Of a stretch of DNA of 12,331 nt, positions 1 to 6,845 are shown one piece after another. This DNA comes from GCA-2687025 sp964473525 (GTDB lineage Bacteria; Poribacteria; WGA-4E; GCA-2687025), in NCBI GenBank assembly GCA_964473525.1, contig CAYYPK010000081.1:1-12331 (forward strand). The letters run 5' to 3'. The notes under the pieces were generated by a model that saw only the letters and a program-made list of their open reading frames with translations, was not told where the DNA came from and did no database searches. A program made the position numbers and the translations under genes. Each line of letters starts with the position of its first letter. The stretch's first letter is position 1.

Positions 1-54
1 GGCGAACGCCAAGGAGACTCCTAGAACGCAAACAACCCAATAACCCCTGCTCAC
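1..54 (-). CDS. Probable N-terminus of an exported protein, cut by the left edge
   Basis: Only 18 codons are visible, from a GTG at 54-52 to the window edge, with no stop. The residues (M)SRGYWVVCVLGVSLAFA have an Arg near the start followed by a hydrophobic stretch, as in a signal peptide or membrane anchor. A purine-rich GAGGGAG (complement of 61-67) sits 6 bases upstream of the GTG, which is good ribosome-binding-site spacing. The gene would be divergent from the deacetylase at 165. The fragment is too short to assign a family. It could be a chance open frame, but the site, spacing and hydrophobicity agree with one another. Confidence 0.42.
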   Translation of the reverse strand, partial: MSRGYWVVCVLGVSLAFA

Positions 55-60
55 TGCCGT

Positions 61-67
61 CTCCCTC
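61..67 (-). promoter_or_regulatory. Ribosome binding site for the left-edge gene
   Basis: On the minus strand this reads GAGGGAG, ending 6 bases before the GTG at 54. It is the main support for a real start there. Confidence 0.38.
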
Positions 68-164
68 GACGAGTGCCAACCTCTGCGACGCCACGCGACC
101 AACGTCACCGCACTTATGTTACCCTATCCGCCGAGCAGCGCCACTCACCCAGGACGGTATCCCG

Positions 165-1097
165 ATGCATCTCGGTCTCACGCTCGCGTTCGCAGTCGTT
201 ACGTCCTCCGGGCCGCAACCGTTGGCCGTGCGACTGGGATACGCTGCCGACGCCCGCCTGCTCATCGTGCACGCCGACGACGTCGGGCTGTCGCACGGAG
301 TGAACGTGGCGACCGCCGAAGCGGTTGAGAACGGTTCGGTGTCGTCGTTCAGTGCCATGGCTCCGTCCCCGTGGCTGCCGGAGATGGCGGCCCTGTGCCG
401 GGAGAACCCCCACTGGGACGCGGGCGTACATCTCGCCCTGACGTCGGAGTGGAAGGGGTATCGATGGTCGCCGGTCGCGGGGGCTGCTGCCGTACCCAGC
501 CTGGTGGACGACCACGGCTACCTGCATCGAGACGTCGCCACTGTCGCTGCCGAGGCCGACGCCACGGAGGCTGCGATTGAGCTCCGGGCTCAGATCGACC
601 GAGCGCTCGCGCTCGGCATGTCCGTCACTCATCTTGACACGCACATGGGCGCGCTCTACGCGCGCGAAGATCTGTTCGAGGTCTACTACCGCCTGGGCGA
701 GGAGTACGGCGTGCCCGTGATGGTCACGGACCCGACCGCCGACGCCATGGCCCGCGCGATCGAAGAGGGTTACCCGATAACGGACGCGTACGCGGACATC
801 GTTCGGCGAGGACGCCTACCAGCGTTGGACGAGTTGATTACCGGCGTAGAGCCGGTCGAGGTGGGCGCCCGCGCCGAGGCGTATCGGGAGGTCATTCGGG
901 GTCTCGCGCCTGGTGTAACGCAGCTCATCGTGCATCTGGCGACCGACAGCGACGAGAGCCGGGCCATCACAAACGCGTGGCGCGCGCGCTACAACGACTA
1001 CCGCATCTTCACGAGTCCAGAGATGGCGCGGTTCCTCGACGAGCAAGGCGTGACGCTCATAGCGTGGCGCGACCTTCGTCGCCTCGTCGATCCATGA
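165..1097 (+). CDS. YdjC/ChbG-family carbohydrate deacetylase
   Basis: 310 aa. The ChbG/YdjC family is made up of metal-dependent deacetylases acting on N-acetylated oligosaccharides such as diacetylchitobiose. The family signature is present in order: HADDVGLSHG (D38, D39) on the first strand, GVHLALT (H89), and THLDTHMG (H156, H160). D39, H89 and H160 are the expected metal ligands, so the enzyme looks intact. Length is close to the family norm. Residues 2-12 are hydrophobic but there is no basic n-region, so export is uncertain. The start is the first ATG in frame; an AGGA at 151-154 lies 10 bases upstream, and no other ATG, GTG or TTG occurs in frame between 81 and 164. Its TGA overlaps the next ATG (ATGA), so it is probably cotranscribed with the Vsr-methyltransferase gene. 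The substrate is unknown, since no chitobiose transport genes are nearby. Confidence 0.88.
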   Translation: MHLGLTLAFAVVTSSGPQPLAVRLGYAADARLLIVHADDVGLSHGVNVATAEAVENGSVSSFSAMAPSPWLPEMAALCRENPHWDAGVHLALTSEWKGYRWSPVAGAAAVPSLVDDHGYLHRDVATVAAEADATEAAIELRAQIDRALALGMSVTHLDTHMGALYAREDLFEVYYRLGEEYGVPVMVTDPTADAMARAIEEGYPITDAYADIVRRGRLPALDELITGVEPVEVGARAEAYREVIRGLAPGVTQLIVHLATDSDESRAITNAWRARYNDYRIFTSPEMARFLDEQGVTLIAWRDLRRLVDP

Positions 1098-2764
1098 TGC
1101 CGCGACGCCTTGCGCGCGGCGGGCGTGCTGCGTTGAGTGCGTCGTCTGACGTCTCGTCTGATGTCTCGGTGGGCGTCTCGGCGCGCATGAGGCGAGTTGG
1201 GTCCGTGGACACGCCTCCGGAGATGGCGCTGCGTCGCGCGCTGTGGGCGAAGGGCCTGCGTTACCGGACGCGAAACGCCGACCTGCCGGGGAAGCCAGAC
1301 ATCGCCTCGCGGCGCCTGCGTCTCGCGGTGTTCGTGGACGGCGATTACTGGCACGGCGGCCAGTGGGAACGGCGCGGCTTGACGTGCCTCGAGGAGCAGT
1401 TCGCGGGAGCCGCCAGACGCGACTACTGGCTGGCGAAGATCCGGGGCAACATGGCGCGGGACGCGCGGGTGACGCGAGAGCTGCTGGACGGCGGCTGGAC
1501 CGTCGTCAGGTTCTGGGAGAGTGATGTGACGCGGGACGGCGATGCGTGCGCGGACGCGGTGATGCGATCCCTGGGCCCCGACGGCGCCACGGGCCGCGAG
1601 GCGTTGGCGCGGAAGACGGTCGCCGACTTCTTCGCGGGCATCGGTCTGCACCGCTACGCCCTGGAGCGGCACGGCTGGTCGACGGTCTTCGCGAACGACA
1701 TCGACCCGTCCAAGCGCGACATGCACGACGCCCACTTTCAGGACGACGTGTCGCACTATAGCGTGCTGGACGTCGCCGGTGTCGCCTCACGCGACGTACC
1801 GGACGTGTCCCTCGCCATCGCATCGTTCCCATGCACCGATCTTTCGTTGGCTGGATCTCGGCGAGGCCTCGCGGGGCCACAGTCGTCGGCGTTCTGGGGT
1901 TTCACGCGGGTGCTGGGAGATATGGGATCGCGCCGTCCGCCCCTGGTCATGCTGGAGAACGTGCCCGGCTTTCTCACCTCGCGCGGCGGCAAGGATATGG
2001 CGCAGGCGCTGGAGGCGCTCAACGGTCTGGGCTACTCGGTGGATGTCTTCGTGCTCGACGCGCGGCATTTCGTGCCTCAGAGTCGCCGGCGCGTGTTCGT
2101 CGTAGGCGTGCTCGACGGATCGGCTCCAGTGCCTGCGGGATCTGCCAGCGACAATGCGGAGAGCCACACGAGGCCTCCCGCTGTCACCGATTTCATCGCG
2201 CGGCATCCCGGTATCGCATGGCGGGTCCGACCGCTTCCCGAACCCCCGACGTGCGATGCGTCGCTCTCCGACGTGTTGGAGCTGCTGCCACCAGACGATC
2301 CGGCGTGGTGGAGCGAGAAACGCGCGGCGTACCTGCTGAGTCAGATGAGCGCAAAGCACCGAGCTGTCGCCGACGCCATGATCGGCAGCGCGGAAGTGAC
2401 CTACGGCGCGGTGTTCCGACGCGTGCGAAGCGAGGGAACGCGCGCGGAACTGCGTACGGACGGCCTGGCCGGTTGCCTGCGGACGCCCCGTGGCGGCAGC
2501 GCGCGCCAGATCCTGTTCCAGGCAGGACAGGGACGCTACGCGGCGCGGTTACTCACAGGACGCGAGTGCGCCCGCCTCATGGGCGCCGACGACTACCGTT
2601 TGGATGGCACGCTGAATCAGGCTCTCTTTGGGTTTGGAGATGCAGTGTGCGTTCCGGTCATCGAGTGGATTGCGCGCTATTACTTGGACCCACTCGTGAA
2701 TGAGCTGTTGCGAGGGGTTGCGCTACGCGGCCGCTCCTACGCGACTGATACGCCGGTTCGGTAG
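1094..2764 (+). CDS. Fused Vsr-type mismatch endonuclease / DNA cytosine-5 methyltransferase
   Basis: 556 aa from the ATG that overlaps the preceding stop (ATGA). That overlap, rather than the longer frame from 977 lying inside the upstream gene, decides the start. Residues about 32-160 match Vsr, which nicks T:G mismatches left by 5-methylcytosine deamination: PEMALRRAL with E43 (E. coli E25), LPGKPDI with D69 (E. coli D51), VDGDYWHGG with W86/H87 (E. coli W68/H69). Residues 174-533 form a full C5 methyltransferase: motif I DFFAGIG (178-184), catalytic PC in motif IV (C247), LENV (E288), QSRRR (329-333), a target-recognition region about 341-455, LRTPRGG (motif IX) and GFGDAV (motif X). All four E. 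coli zinc-ligand positions are changed (D84, G89, W91, S143). An alternative start at 1187 (MRRVGSVDT) would trim a repetitive leader but lacks a good binding site. No restriction nuclease gene is visible. The DNA target cannot be read from the sequence. Confidence 0.92.
   Translation: MMPRRLARGGRAALSASSDVSSDVSVGVSARMRRVGSVDTPPEMALRRALWAKGLRYRTRNADLPGKPDIASRRLRLAVFVDGDYWHGGQWERRGLTCLEEQFAGAARRDYWLAKIRGNMARDARVTRELLDGGWTVVRFWESDVTRDGDACADAVMRSLGPDGATGREALARKTVADFFAGIGLHRYALERHGWSTVFANDIDPSKRDMHDAHFQDDVSHYSVLDVAGVASRDVPDVSLAIASFPCTDLSLAGSRRGLAGPQSSAFWGFTRVLGDMGSRRPPLVMLENVPGFLTSRGGKDMAQALEALNGLGYSVDVFVLDARHFVPQSRRRVFVVGVLDGSAPVPAGSASDNAESHTRPPAVTDFIARHPGIAWRVRPLPEPPTCDASLSDVLELLPPDDPAWWSEKRAAYLLSQMSAKHRAVADAMIGSAEVTYGAVFRRVRSEGTRAELRTDGLAGCLRTPRGGSARQILFQAGQGRYAARLLTGRECARLMGADDYRLDGTLNQALFGFGDAVCVPVIEWIARYYLDPLVNELLRGVALRGRSYATDTPVR
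1148..1183 (+). repeat. Three tandem imperfect 12-bp repeats in the fusion gene's leader
   Basis: The units GACGTCTCGTCT, GATGTCTCGGTG and GGCGTCTCGGCG lie end to end and share a GTCTCG core. They encode DVSS-DVSV-GVSA (residues 19-30), a flexible Ser/Val leader just before the Vsr domain. Units of 12 bp keep the frame, so copy number could vary without disrupting the gene. Confidence 0.75.
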
Positions 2765-2790
2765 TCGATCGCTGGCGCAGAAGCAGGCAT

Positions 2791-2795
2791 GGAGG
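2791..2795 (+). promoter_or_regulatory. Ribosome binding site that sets the cytochrome start
   Basis: GGAGG lies 9 bases before the ATG at 2805. It favours this start over the upstream in-frame ATG at 2700, which lies inside the methyltransferase gene and would put a long non-signal sequence in front of the signal peptide. Confidence 0.7.
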
Positions 2796-2804
2796 CAGGC
2801 GGCG

Positions 2805-3668
2805 ATGCGACGGCTGCGTCGAGCTACCGTCACGGTCGTGTGCGCGCTGCTCATGGTCGCCTCGAGCGCGCGGACGGCGCCTCCTGATGAAGCCGTGGTG
2901 GCAGCTGCGACGCAGCGTCTGTTCGAGGAGGACTGCACGCCGTGCCACGGCGCCAACGGCGAGGGCGATGGCGAGTTCGTGTACAGGCTGCGCACGAAGC
3001 CGCCGGACTTCACGATGGGCCTCTACAAGTTCCGCTCGGCTATGCCGGAGCCACGCTCGCTCCGACACGACGTGTATGGGTCCATCACGCTCGGCGTCCC
3101 GACGACCGCCATGCTGCCGCAGGCGCAACTCTCGGAGGACGAGGCGTGGGCGCTGGCGGACTACGTCTTGGGCCTGGCGCGGCGCGCGCCCTCAGCGGCA
3201 TCGTCGGCAGGGCTTGCCGTCCCAGACGCGCCTGAGGTGGCGGAGAACTCGCGCCAGCGCGGCCAGGGCCTCTACTGGCAGATGGACTGCCCACGTTGCC
3301 ACGGCGATCAAGGGCACGGCGATGGGCCGTCCGCATTCACGCAGACGGACACGCAGGGCCGCACGATACAGCCGCGCGACCTGACGTACCGCCCTCGGAA
3401 GACTGGCGACAGCGTGGCGGATCTGTACCGCGTGTTCGTGGTGGGGCTTCCGGGCACGCCCATGCCAGCATTCGCCGATGCCTTGCCGGAACAGGATCGC
3501 TGGGCGCTGGCTCGCTACGTCGACTCCCTGGGCGTGCGTCACTATGTGCGTGGCGCCCTGGAAAGCATCGGTGAGGAAGCTGCCGGTCTGGAAATCGTCC
3601 CCCGGGCGGCCGAAGCTCTGGCGGCGCGCGGCGGAATACGTCCGCCCCTCGACCAACTCGCGGACTGA
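2805..3668 (+). CDS. Exported diheme c-type cytochrome
   Basis: 287 aa from ATG 2805. Residues 1-25 are a Sec-type signal peptide: MRRLRR, a hydrophobic core of about residues 9-20, then an Ala/Ser/Thr-rich region. Two cytochrome c domains follow, each with a CxxCH heme site and a downstream Met ligand: CTPCH (44-48) with M103 in TTAMLPQ, and CPRCH (162-166) with M220 in GTPMPAF. Both sites are followed by a similar Gly/Asp-rich stretch (GEGDG, GHGDG), so the halves look like an old duplication. The mature protein should carry electrons in the periplasm or on the outer face of the membrane. No oxidase or dehydrogenase partner is adjacent, so donor and acceptor are unknown. It starts 40 bp after the methyltransferase stop and may share that transcript, although function gives no reason for this. 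It ends 15 bp from the convergent hydrolase gene. Confidence 0.9.
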   Translation: MRRLRRATVTVVCALLMVASSARTAPPDEAVVAAATQRLFEEDCTPCHGANGEGDGEFVYRLRTKPPDFTMGLYKFRSAMPEPRSLRHDVYGSITLGVPTTAMLPQAQLSEDEAWALADYVLGLARRAPSAASSAGLAVPDAPEVAENSRQRGQGLYWQMDCPRCHGDQGHGDGPSAFTQTDTQGRTIQPRDLTYRPRKTGDSVADLYRVFVVGLPGTPMPAFADALPEQDRWALARYVDSLGVRHYVRGALESIGEEAAGLEIVPRAAEALAARGGIRPPLDQLAD

Positions 3669-3683
3669 CTGTCTCCAGCCCTC

Positions 3684-5798
3684 CTACGGCGCGTATTCCA
3701 GGACGACCCGAGACTCAACCATGTTCGCTGGAACATCGCGACGGTATCGCGAGTCCTTCAGCTTCTCCTCGGCGAAGAGCAGCCTTCCCTGGTCGGTGTA
3801 GTGCGGCGAGGCGGGATCCTCGCTCTGGCCGAACGGCACGGCGCTGTACGATCTGACATTCCCCGGCTCGAGGCTCACGACGGTGGTGCAGAGCTGGCCG
3901 GCCCCCACGTACCCAACGCCGTCGTCCTCCCAGCGGCCGTTGACGGCGCGAAGGGTTGACAGACCGCCTTCGCCGGAGACGCCGCTGACCGGCCAGGTCT
4001 CGTCGCCACGGCGGCCTCGCCACACCTCGCCCCAAGGTACTTCCAGCCGGTCGTACGTGGCGCGCATGTGGGCGCTCGCGGCGGCGAGGGCGTCGAGCAG
4101 CGTCGCGCGTTCCGCGGCGGTCAACGCGTCCTCGCCGTTCAGCGCCTCGCGGCGGAACTCGTGCCGCGCGTTCCCCAGCGCCCGAAGCCAATGTACGAAT
4201 AGCGGAGTCGCGACCGACTCGCGGTGCGCGTAGCCGTCCCACGCGCGGATGGTGTCGACCGCGTCCTGGAGTTCGTCGCGTGGCTCGGCGTCGAAGGCGC
4301 GCGCTAGCGCCTCGCGCCACGGCTTCTCACCGTGGGCGTAGTGGTCGTTGGCTATCGCCGTCGCGTCCGCCACCGTCATGTCGGTGGCGTTGGCGAGACG
4401 GTCGTTCGCGCGTCTGCCGCGAGCGTTCGCCCCCTCCGTCGAGTGCATGTACAGGTAGAACGGGTATCGATCGGCCGTCATGGGGCTATTCTCAGTCATC
4501 GTGCCCGGCGAGATGTTGCAGTTCTGCATCCAGCCTGCGGCTGGGTTGAGAATCTGCACCAAATCAGCCGTGTCGTGGATGCCCAGCCACTCCGACGCGG
4601 ACGTGTCGCCTGGAACTGGACGCGTCCAATCGAAGCCCTCTGGGCGTATGGGCACGCGCCCCGTGCGTTGGTAGTAGGTGTTGCCGTGGACATCGGCGTA
4701 CATGGTGTTCTGCGGTATGAGTTGCGCCATCGACATCGCGGAGAGGAAGTCGCCCAGGTTCCGCGCCTTGTTCATCCGGGCTAACTGCTCCGTGACTCCT
4801 ACTTCCTCGGCGTAGGGAAGCTTGATGGCGTACGCGGTGTCTCCGCGTTGCTCAGCAACGGGCCCGTGGTGGGACGCAAGCGCCTCCCGCTTCACAGTGG
4901 TCACCCCGGAGTCCGTCTTCACGGCGATGTCGACCGTCCTGCGCGTCAGTTCTCGCCACTCGCCGTCGTAGCGGTATTGCATGGCGTTGTCTGGGTTCAG
5001 AGTCAGCTCGTACGCGTCCGACGTGTCCGGGCCACCAGTTGTCATCGCCCAGGCGATGTGGTCGTTGTGACCCAGGACTATGTAGGGCACACCAGGCACG
5101 CCGAATCCGTAAGCGTCCAGGTCGCCTCCGTGCAAGTGGCACTCGTAGAGCAGCTCAGGACCCCGCCAGCTCAGATGCGGGTCGAACACGAGTATGGGAT
5201 GCCCGCTCCGCGTACGCCGGCCGGATACGGCCCACTGGTTGGAGCCGCGGCCCGTGTCGTCGACCTCCTCTTCGTCTGGGGCGTCCGCGTGTGAAAGGTC
5301 GTCATACGCCTGCCCGAGGGGCCAGCCCCACATAAAGTAGCGCGCGGCGGCGACGGGGAAATGCGGCTCCGGCTCGACCGCATACTCCGGCACGCGTCCT
5401 GGGTGTCGCTCCATATAGACGCGGATGCCCGACACGAAGGCGCGCAGAGCGTCCTGGTATCCGACAGGGATCTCGTCGAACCGTGCGCGGGCGACCTCCT
5501 CGTGCCTCCATGTGCGGCTGGTGTAGTCGTCTTCGACGTGGTCGGAGCCAAACGCCTCCGCCATGCGACCCAGCGCCATCCTGTAGAGCCGCATGACCGT
5601 AGGGAGTCTGTCCTCGGCGACGGCGTAGCCCTGAGCATGGATGGCGGCGAGCTCCGTGTCGGCGTGGATGTGCGGCACACCCCACTCGTCCCTGGTAATC
5701 ACGGCGTGCGGAACGGAGGCGGCGGCGTTGAGACTCACGGTGGCTCCCACAAGCGACACAATGAACACGGCAATCGAGAATCGGCAGGTCTGGCGCAT
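3684..5798 (-). CDS. Secreted penicillin-acylase-family Ntn hydrolase (amide/N-acyl hydrolase)
   Basis: 704 aa. Enzymes of this family are exported precursors that cleave themselves into alpha and beta chains; the new N-terminal Ser of beta hydrolyses side-chain amides. A signal peptide covers about residues 1-27. DEWGVPHIHAD (37-47) is the typical alpha-chain start. GRG|SNQW places the self-cleavage site before S186, after an acidic linker (about 174-182). Counting from S186 as beta-1, beta-23 is H208 (FDPHL) and beta-241 is N426 (WMQNCN), matching the family's oxyanion/catalytic Asn. YADVHGNTYYQRTGRVPIR (368-385 region) is another family hallmark. His at beta-23 occurs in cephalosporin and acyl-homoserine-lactone acylases, whereas penicillin G acylase has Gln. 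The substrate cannot be fixed. The start is preceded by GGGAAAG and a possible promoter. Confidence 0.9.
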   Translation of the reverse strand: MRQTCRFSIAVFIVSLVGATVSLNAAASVPHAVITRDEWGVPHIHADTELAAIHAQGYAVAEDRLPTVMRLYRMALGRMAEAFGSDHVEDDYTSRTWRHEEVARARFDEIPVGYQDALRAFVSGIRVYMERHPGRVPEYAVEPEPHFPVAAARYFMWGWPLGQAYDDLSHADAPDEEEVDDTGRGSNQWAVSGRRTRSGHPILVFDPHLSWRGPELLYECHLHGGDLDAYGFGVPGVPYIVLGHNDHIAWAMTTGGPDTSDAYELTLNPDNAMQYRYDGEWRELTRRTVDIAVKTDSGVTTVKREALASHHGPVAEQRGDTAYAIKLPYAEEVGVTEQLARMNKARNLGDFLSAMSMAQLIPQNTMYADVHGNTYYQRTGRVPIRPEGFDWTRPVPGDTSASEWLGIHDTADLVQILNPAAGWMQNCNISPGTMTENSPMTADRYPFYLYMHSTEGANARGRRANDRLANATDMTVADATAIANDHYAHGEKPWREALARAFDAEPRDELQDAVDTIRAWDGYAHRESVATPLFVHWLRALGNARHEFRREALNGEDALTAAERATLLDALAAASAHMRATYDRLEVPWGEVWRGRRGDETWPVSGVSGEGGLSTLRAVNGRWEDDGVGYVGAGQLCTTVVSLEPGNVRSYSAVPFGQSEDPASPHYTDQGRLLFAEEKLKDSRYRRDVPANMVESRVVLEYAP

Positions 5799-5839
5799 CG
5801 GCGGTCTTTCCCGTCAGGCTCTGAGGTCGGCGCATCTCA

Positions 5840-5868
5840 GGTATAGACGTACCCGGAGGCTGCCGCAA
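5840..5868 (-). promoter_or_regulatory. Possible sigma-70-type promoter for the hydrolase gene
   Basis: On the minus strand TTGCGG (complement of 5863-5868) and TATACC (complement of 5840-5845) are separated by 17 bases, and the predicted start lies about 30-35 bases before the hydrolase ATG at 5798. The matches are 3 of 6 and 4 of 6 to consensus, so this is a plausible guess only. The remainder of the divergent gap (5799-5941) holds no clearer signal. Confidence 0.3.
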
Positions 5869-5928
5869 CGGCGCGGCTTCTCGGACACGCGCAACCGTCG
5901 TAAGCTGCCACAGTGTCGGCATCGCACT

Positions 5929-5934
5929 GGAGGT
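5929..5934 (+). promoter_or_regulatory. Strong ribosome binding site of the 289-aa protein
   Basis: GGAGGT sits 7 bases before the ATG at 5942. It supports this plus-strand frame as the real gene, rather than the long open minus-strand frame lying opposite it. Confidence 0.75.
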
Positions 5935-5941
5935 ACCGCTC

Positions 5942-6811
5942 ATGGCATGTGACACGTTCGCCGTCGGCGATCTCACCGCCGTCATCGGAGACAACGAAGC
6001 GCACGGCGACCACCGCGCTGGGTACAACGGCGTCTTCTCGCTGACGTCGCGCCACCAGGACGAGACGCTGTTCGTGCCCGCGTATTCGGGGCTCAACCTG
6101 GAGCACGTGTTCGACGGCGCCGCGTTCGACCGCGACCTGATCTTCGAGCCCCGCGTGGCCCCCATGAGCTTCGAGCGCGTCGACGCGACGACGGCTCGCC
6201 TGCACCAACCTCCGACACCGCATTTCCGGCTCGAGAGCACGACGACGTTCACGCTGCGCGCGCCTCACTACATCGACATGACGTTCGAGTGCGTCGCACG
6301 CGAGAACGTGTACGCGCACGGATACATCGGCCTGTTCTGGGCGAGCTACATCAACGCGCCGCTGGACAAGAGCATGTACTTCCTGAGCGGCGACCGGTGG
6401 GCGCAGTTCTGCACGCAGCGGCACAACGACGAGAGCACCGTCCTGCCGAACGACGACGCGGAGCGGATGCCAGAGTTCACCGGCGACCACCCGGACATGC
6501 TCTATTCGAACGTCTCGCCGTTCCGGTTCGACGAGCCGTTCTACTATGGACGGTTCCACGGCATGGCGTACGTCCTTATGTTCGACCGGAGCAGCGGCGT
6601 GAGGTTTTCGCACTCGCCCAGCGGCGGAGGCTACTCGGAAGAGGCGCGCACCACGAACCCGGCGTGGGACTTCCAATACATCGTCCCCGACTTCGCCGTG
6701 GGCGAGACGTATGGCTTCCGGGCGCGTGTCGCGTACAAGCCGTTCGCCGGTCGCGATGATGTTCTTGAGGAAGTCGCCAAGTGGCGCGCGGAGCTGAACG
6801 GCGCCGGCTGA
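5942..6811 (+). CDS. Conserved-looking hypothetical protein, probable beta-sandwich
   Basis: 289 aa, family not recognised. There is no signal peptide or membrane segment, so it is probably cytoplasmic. The sequence is rich in aromatics, His and Asp, with many short beta-like stretches: YNGVFSLTSR (28-37), HYIDMTFECVAR (109-120), HGYIGLFWASYINAP (126-140), FYYGRFHGMAYVLMF (200-214), RFSHSPSGGG (221-230). Alternating hydrophobics, a W/F/Y-rich core and a closing helix (about 272-286) resemble sugar-binding or mutarotase-like beta-sandwich proteins, but this is inference from texture and not a family match. The start is well supported by GGAGGT 7 bases upstream. The adenylate cyclase gene begins 34 bp after its stop in the same direction, so the two are likely cotranscribed. 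It may therefore be linked to the cyclase's signal or output. Confidence 0.8.
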   Translation: MACDTFAVGDLTAVIGDNEAHGDHRAGYNGVFSLTSRHQDETLFVPAYSGLNLEHVFDGAAFDRDLIFEPRVAPMSFERVDATTARLHQPPTPHFRLESTTTFTLRAPHYIDMTFECVARENVYAHGYIGLFWASYINAPLDKSMYFLSGDRWAQFCTQRHNDESTVLPNDDAERMPEFTGDHPDMLYSNVSPFRFDEPFYYGRFHGMAYVLMFDRSSGVRFSHSPSGGGYSEEARTTNPAWDFQYIVPDFAVGETYGFRARVAYKPFAGRDDVLEEVAKWRAELNGAG

Positions 6812-6845
6812 GGGCGCCCCGACGAGACCCGCGACGAGGGACGGC

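Noticed and set aside
1..22. Short palindromes GGCGAACGCC and AGGAGACTCCT at the left edge
   Set aside because: They lie inside the probable left-edge coding frame, are very short, and have no repeat elsewhere that I noticed.
977..1093. Longer N-terminus for the Vsr-methyltransferase from ATG 977
   Set aside because: It would overlap 120 bp of the deacetylase gene and encode Arg/His-rich text with no Vsr similarity; the ATGA overlap at 1094 fits better.
1831..2703. 290-codon plus-strand frame inside the methyltransferase gene
   Set aside because: The overlapping frame holds methyltransferase motifs IV to X; this one is Arg-rich without motifs.
1094..2764. Complete restriction-modification system
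   Set aside because: No restriction endonuclease or other R-M subunit gene accompanies the methyltransferase; all neighbours have other clear or unrelated features.
2700..2804. Longer N-terminus for the cytochrome from ATG 2700
   Set aside because: It lies inside the methyltransferase gene and would bury the signal peptide; GGAGG before 2805 supports the shorter form.
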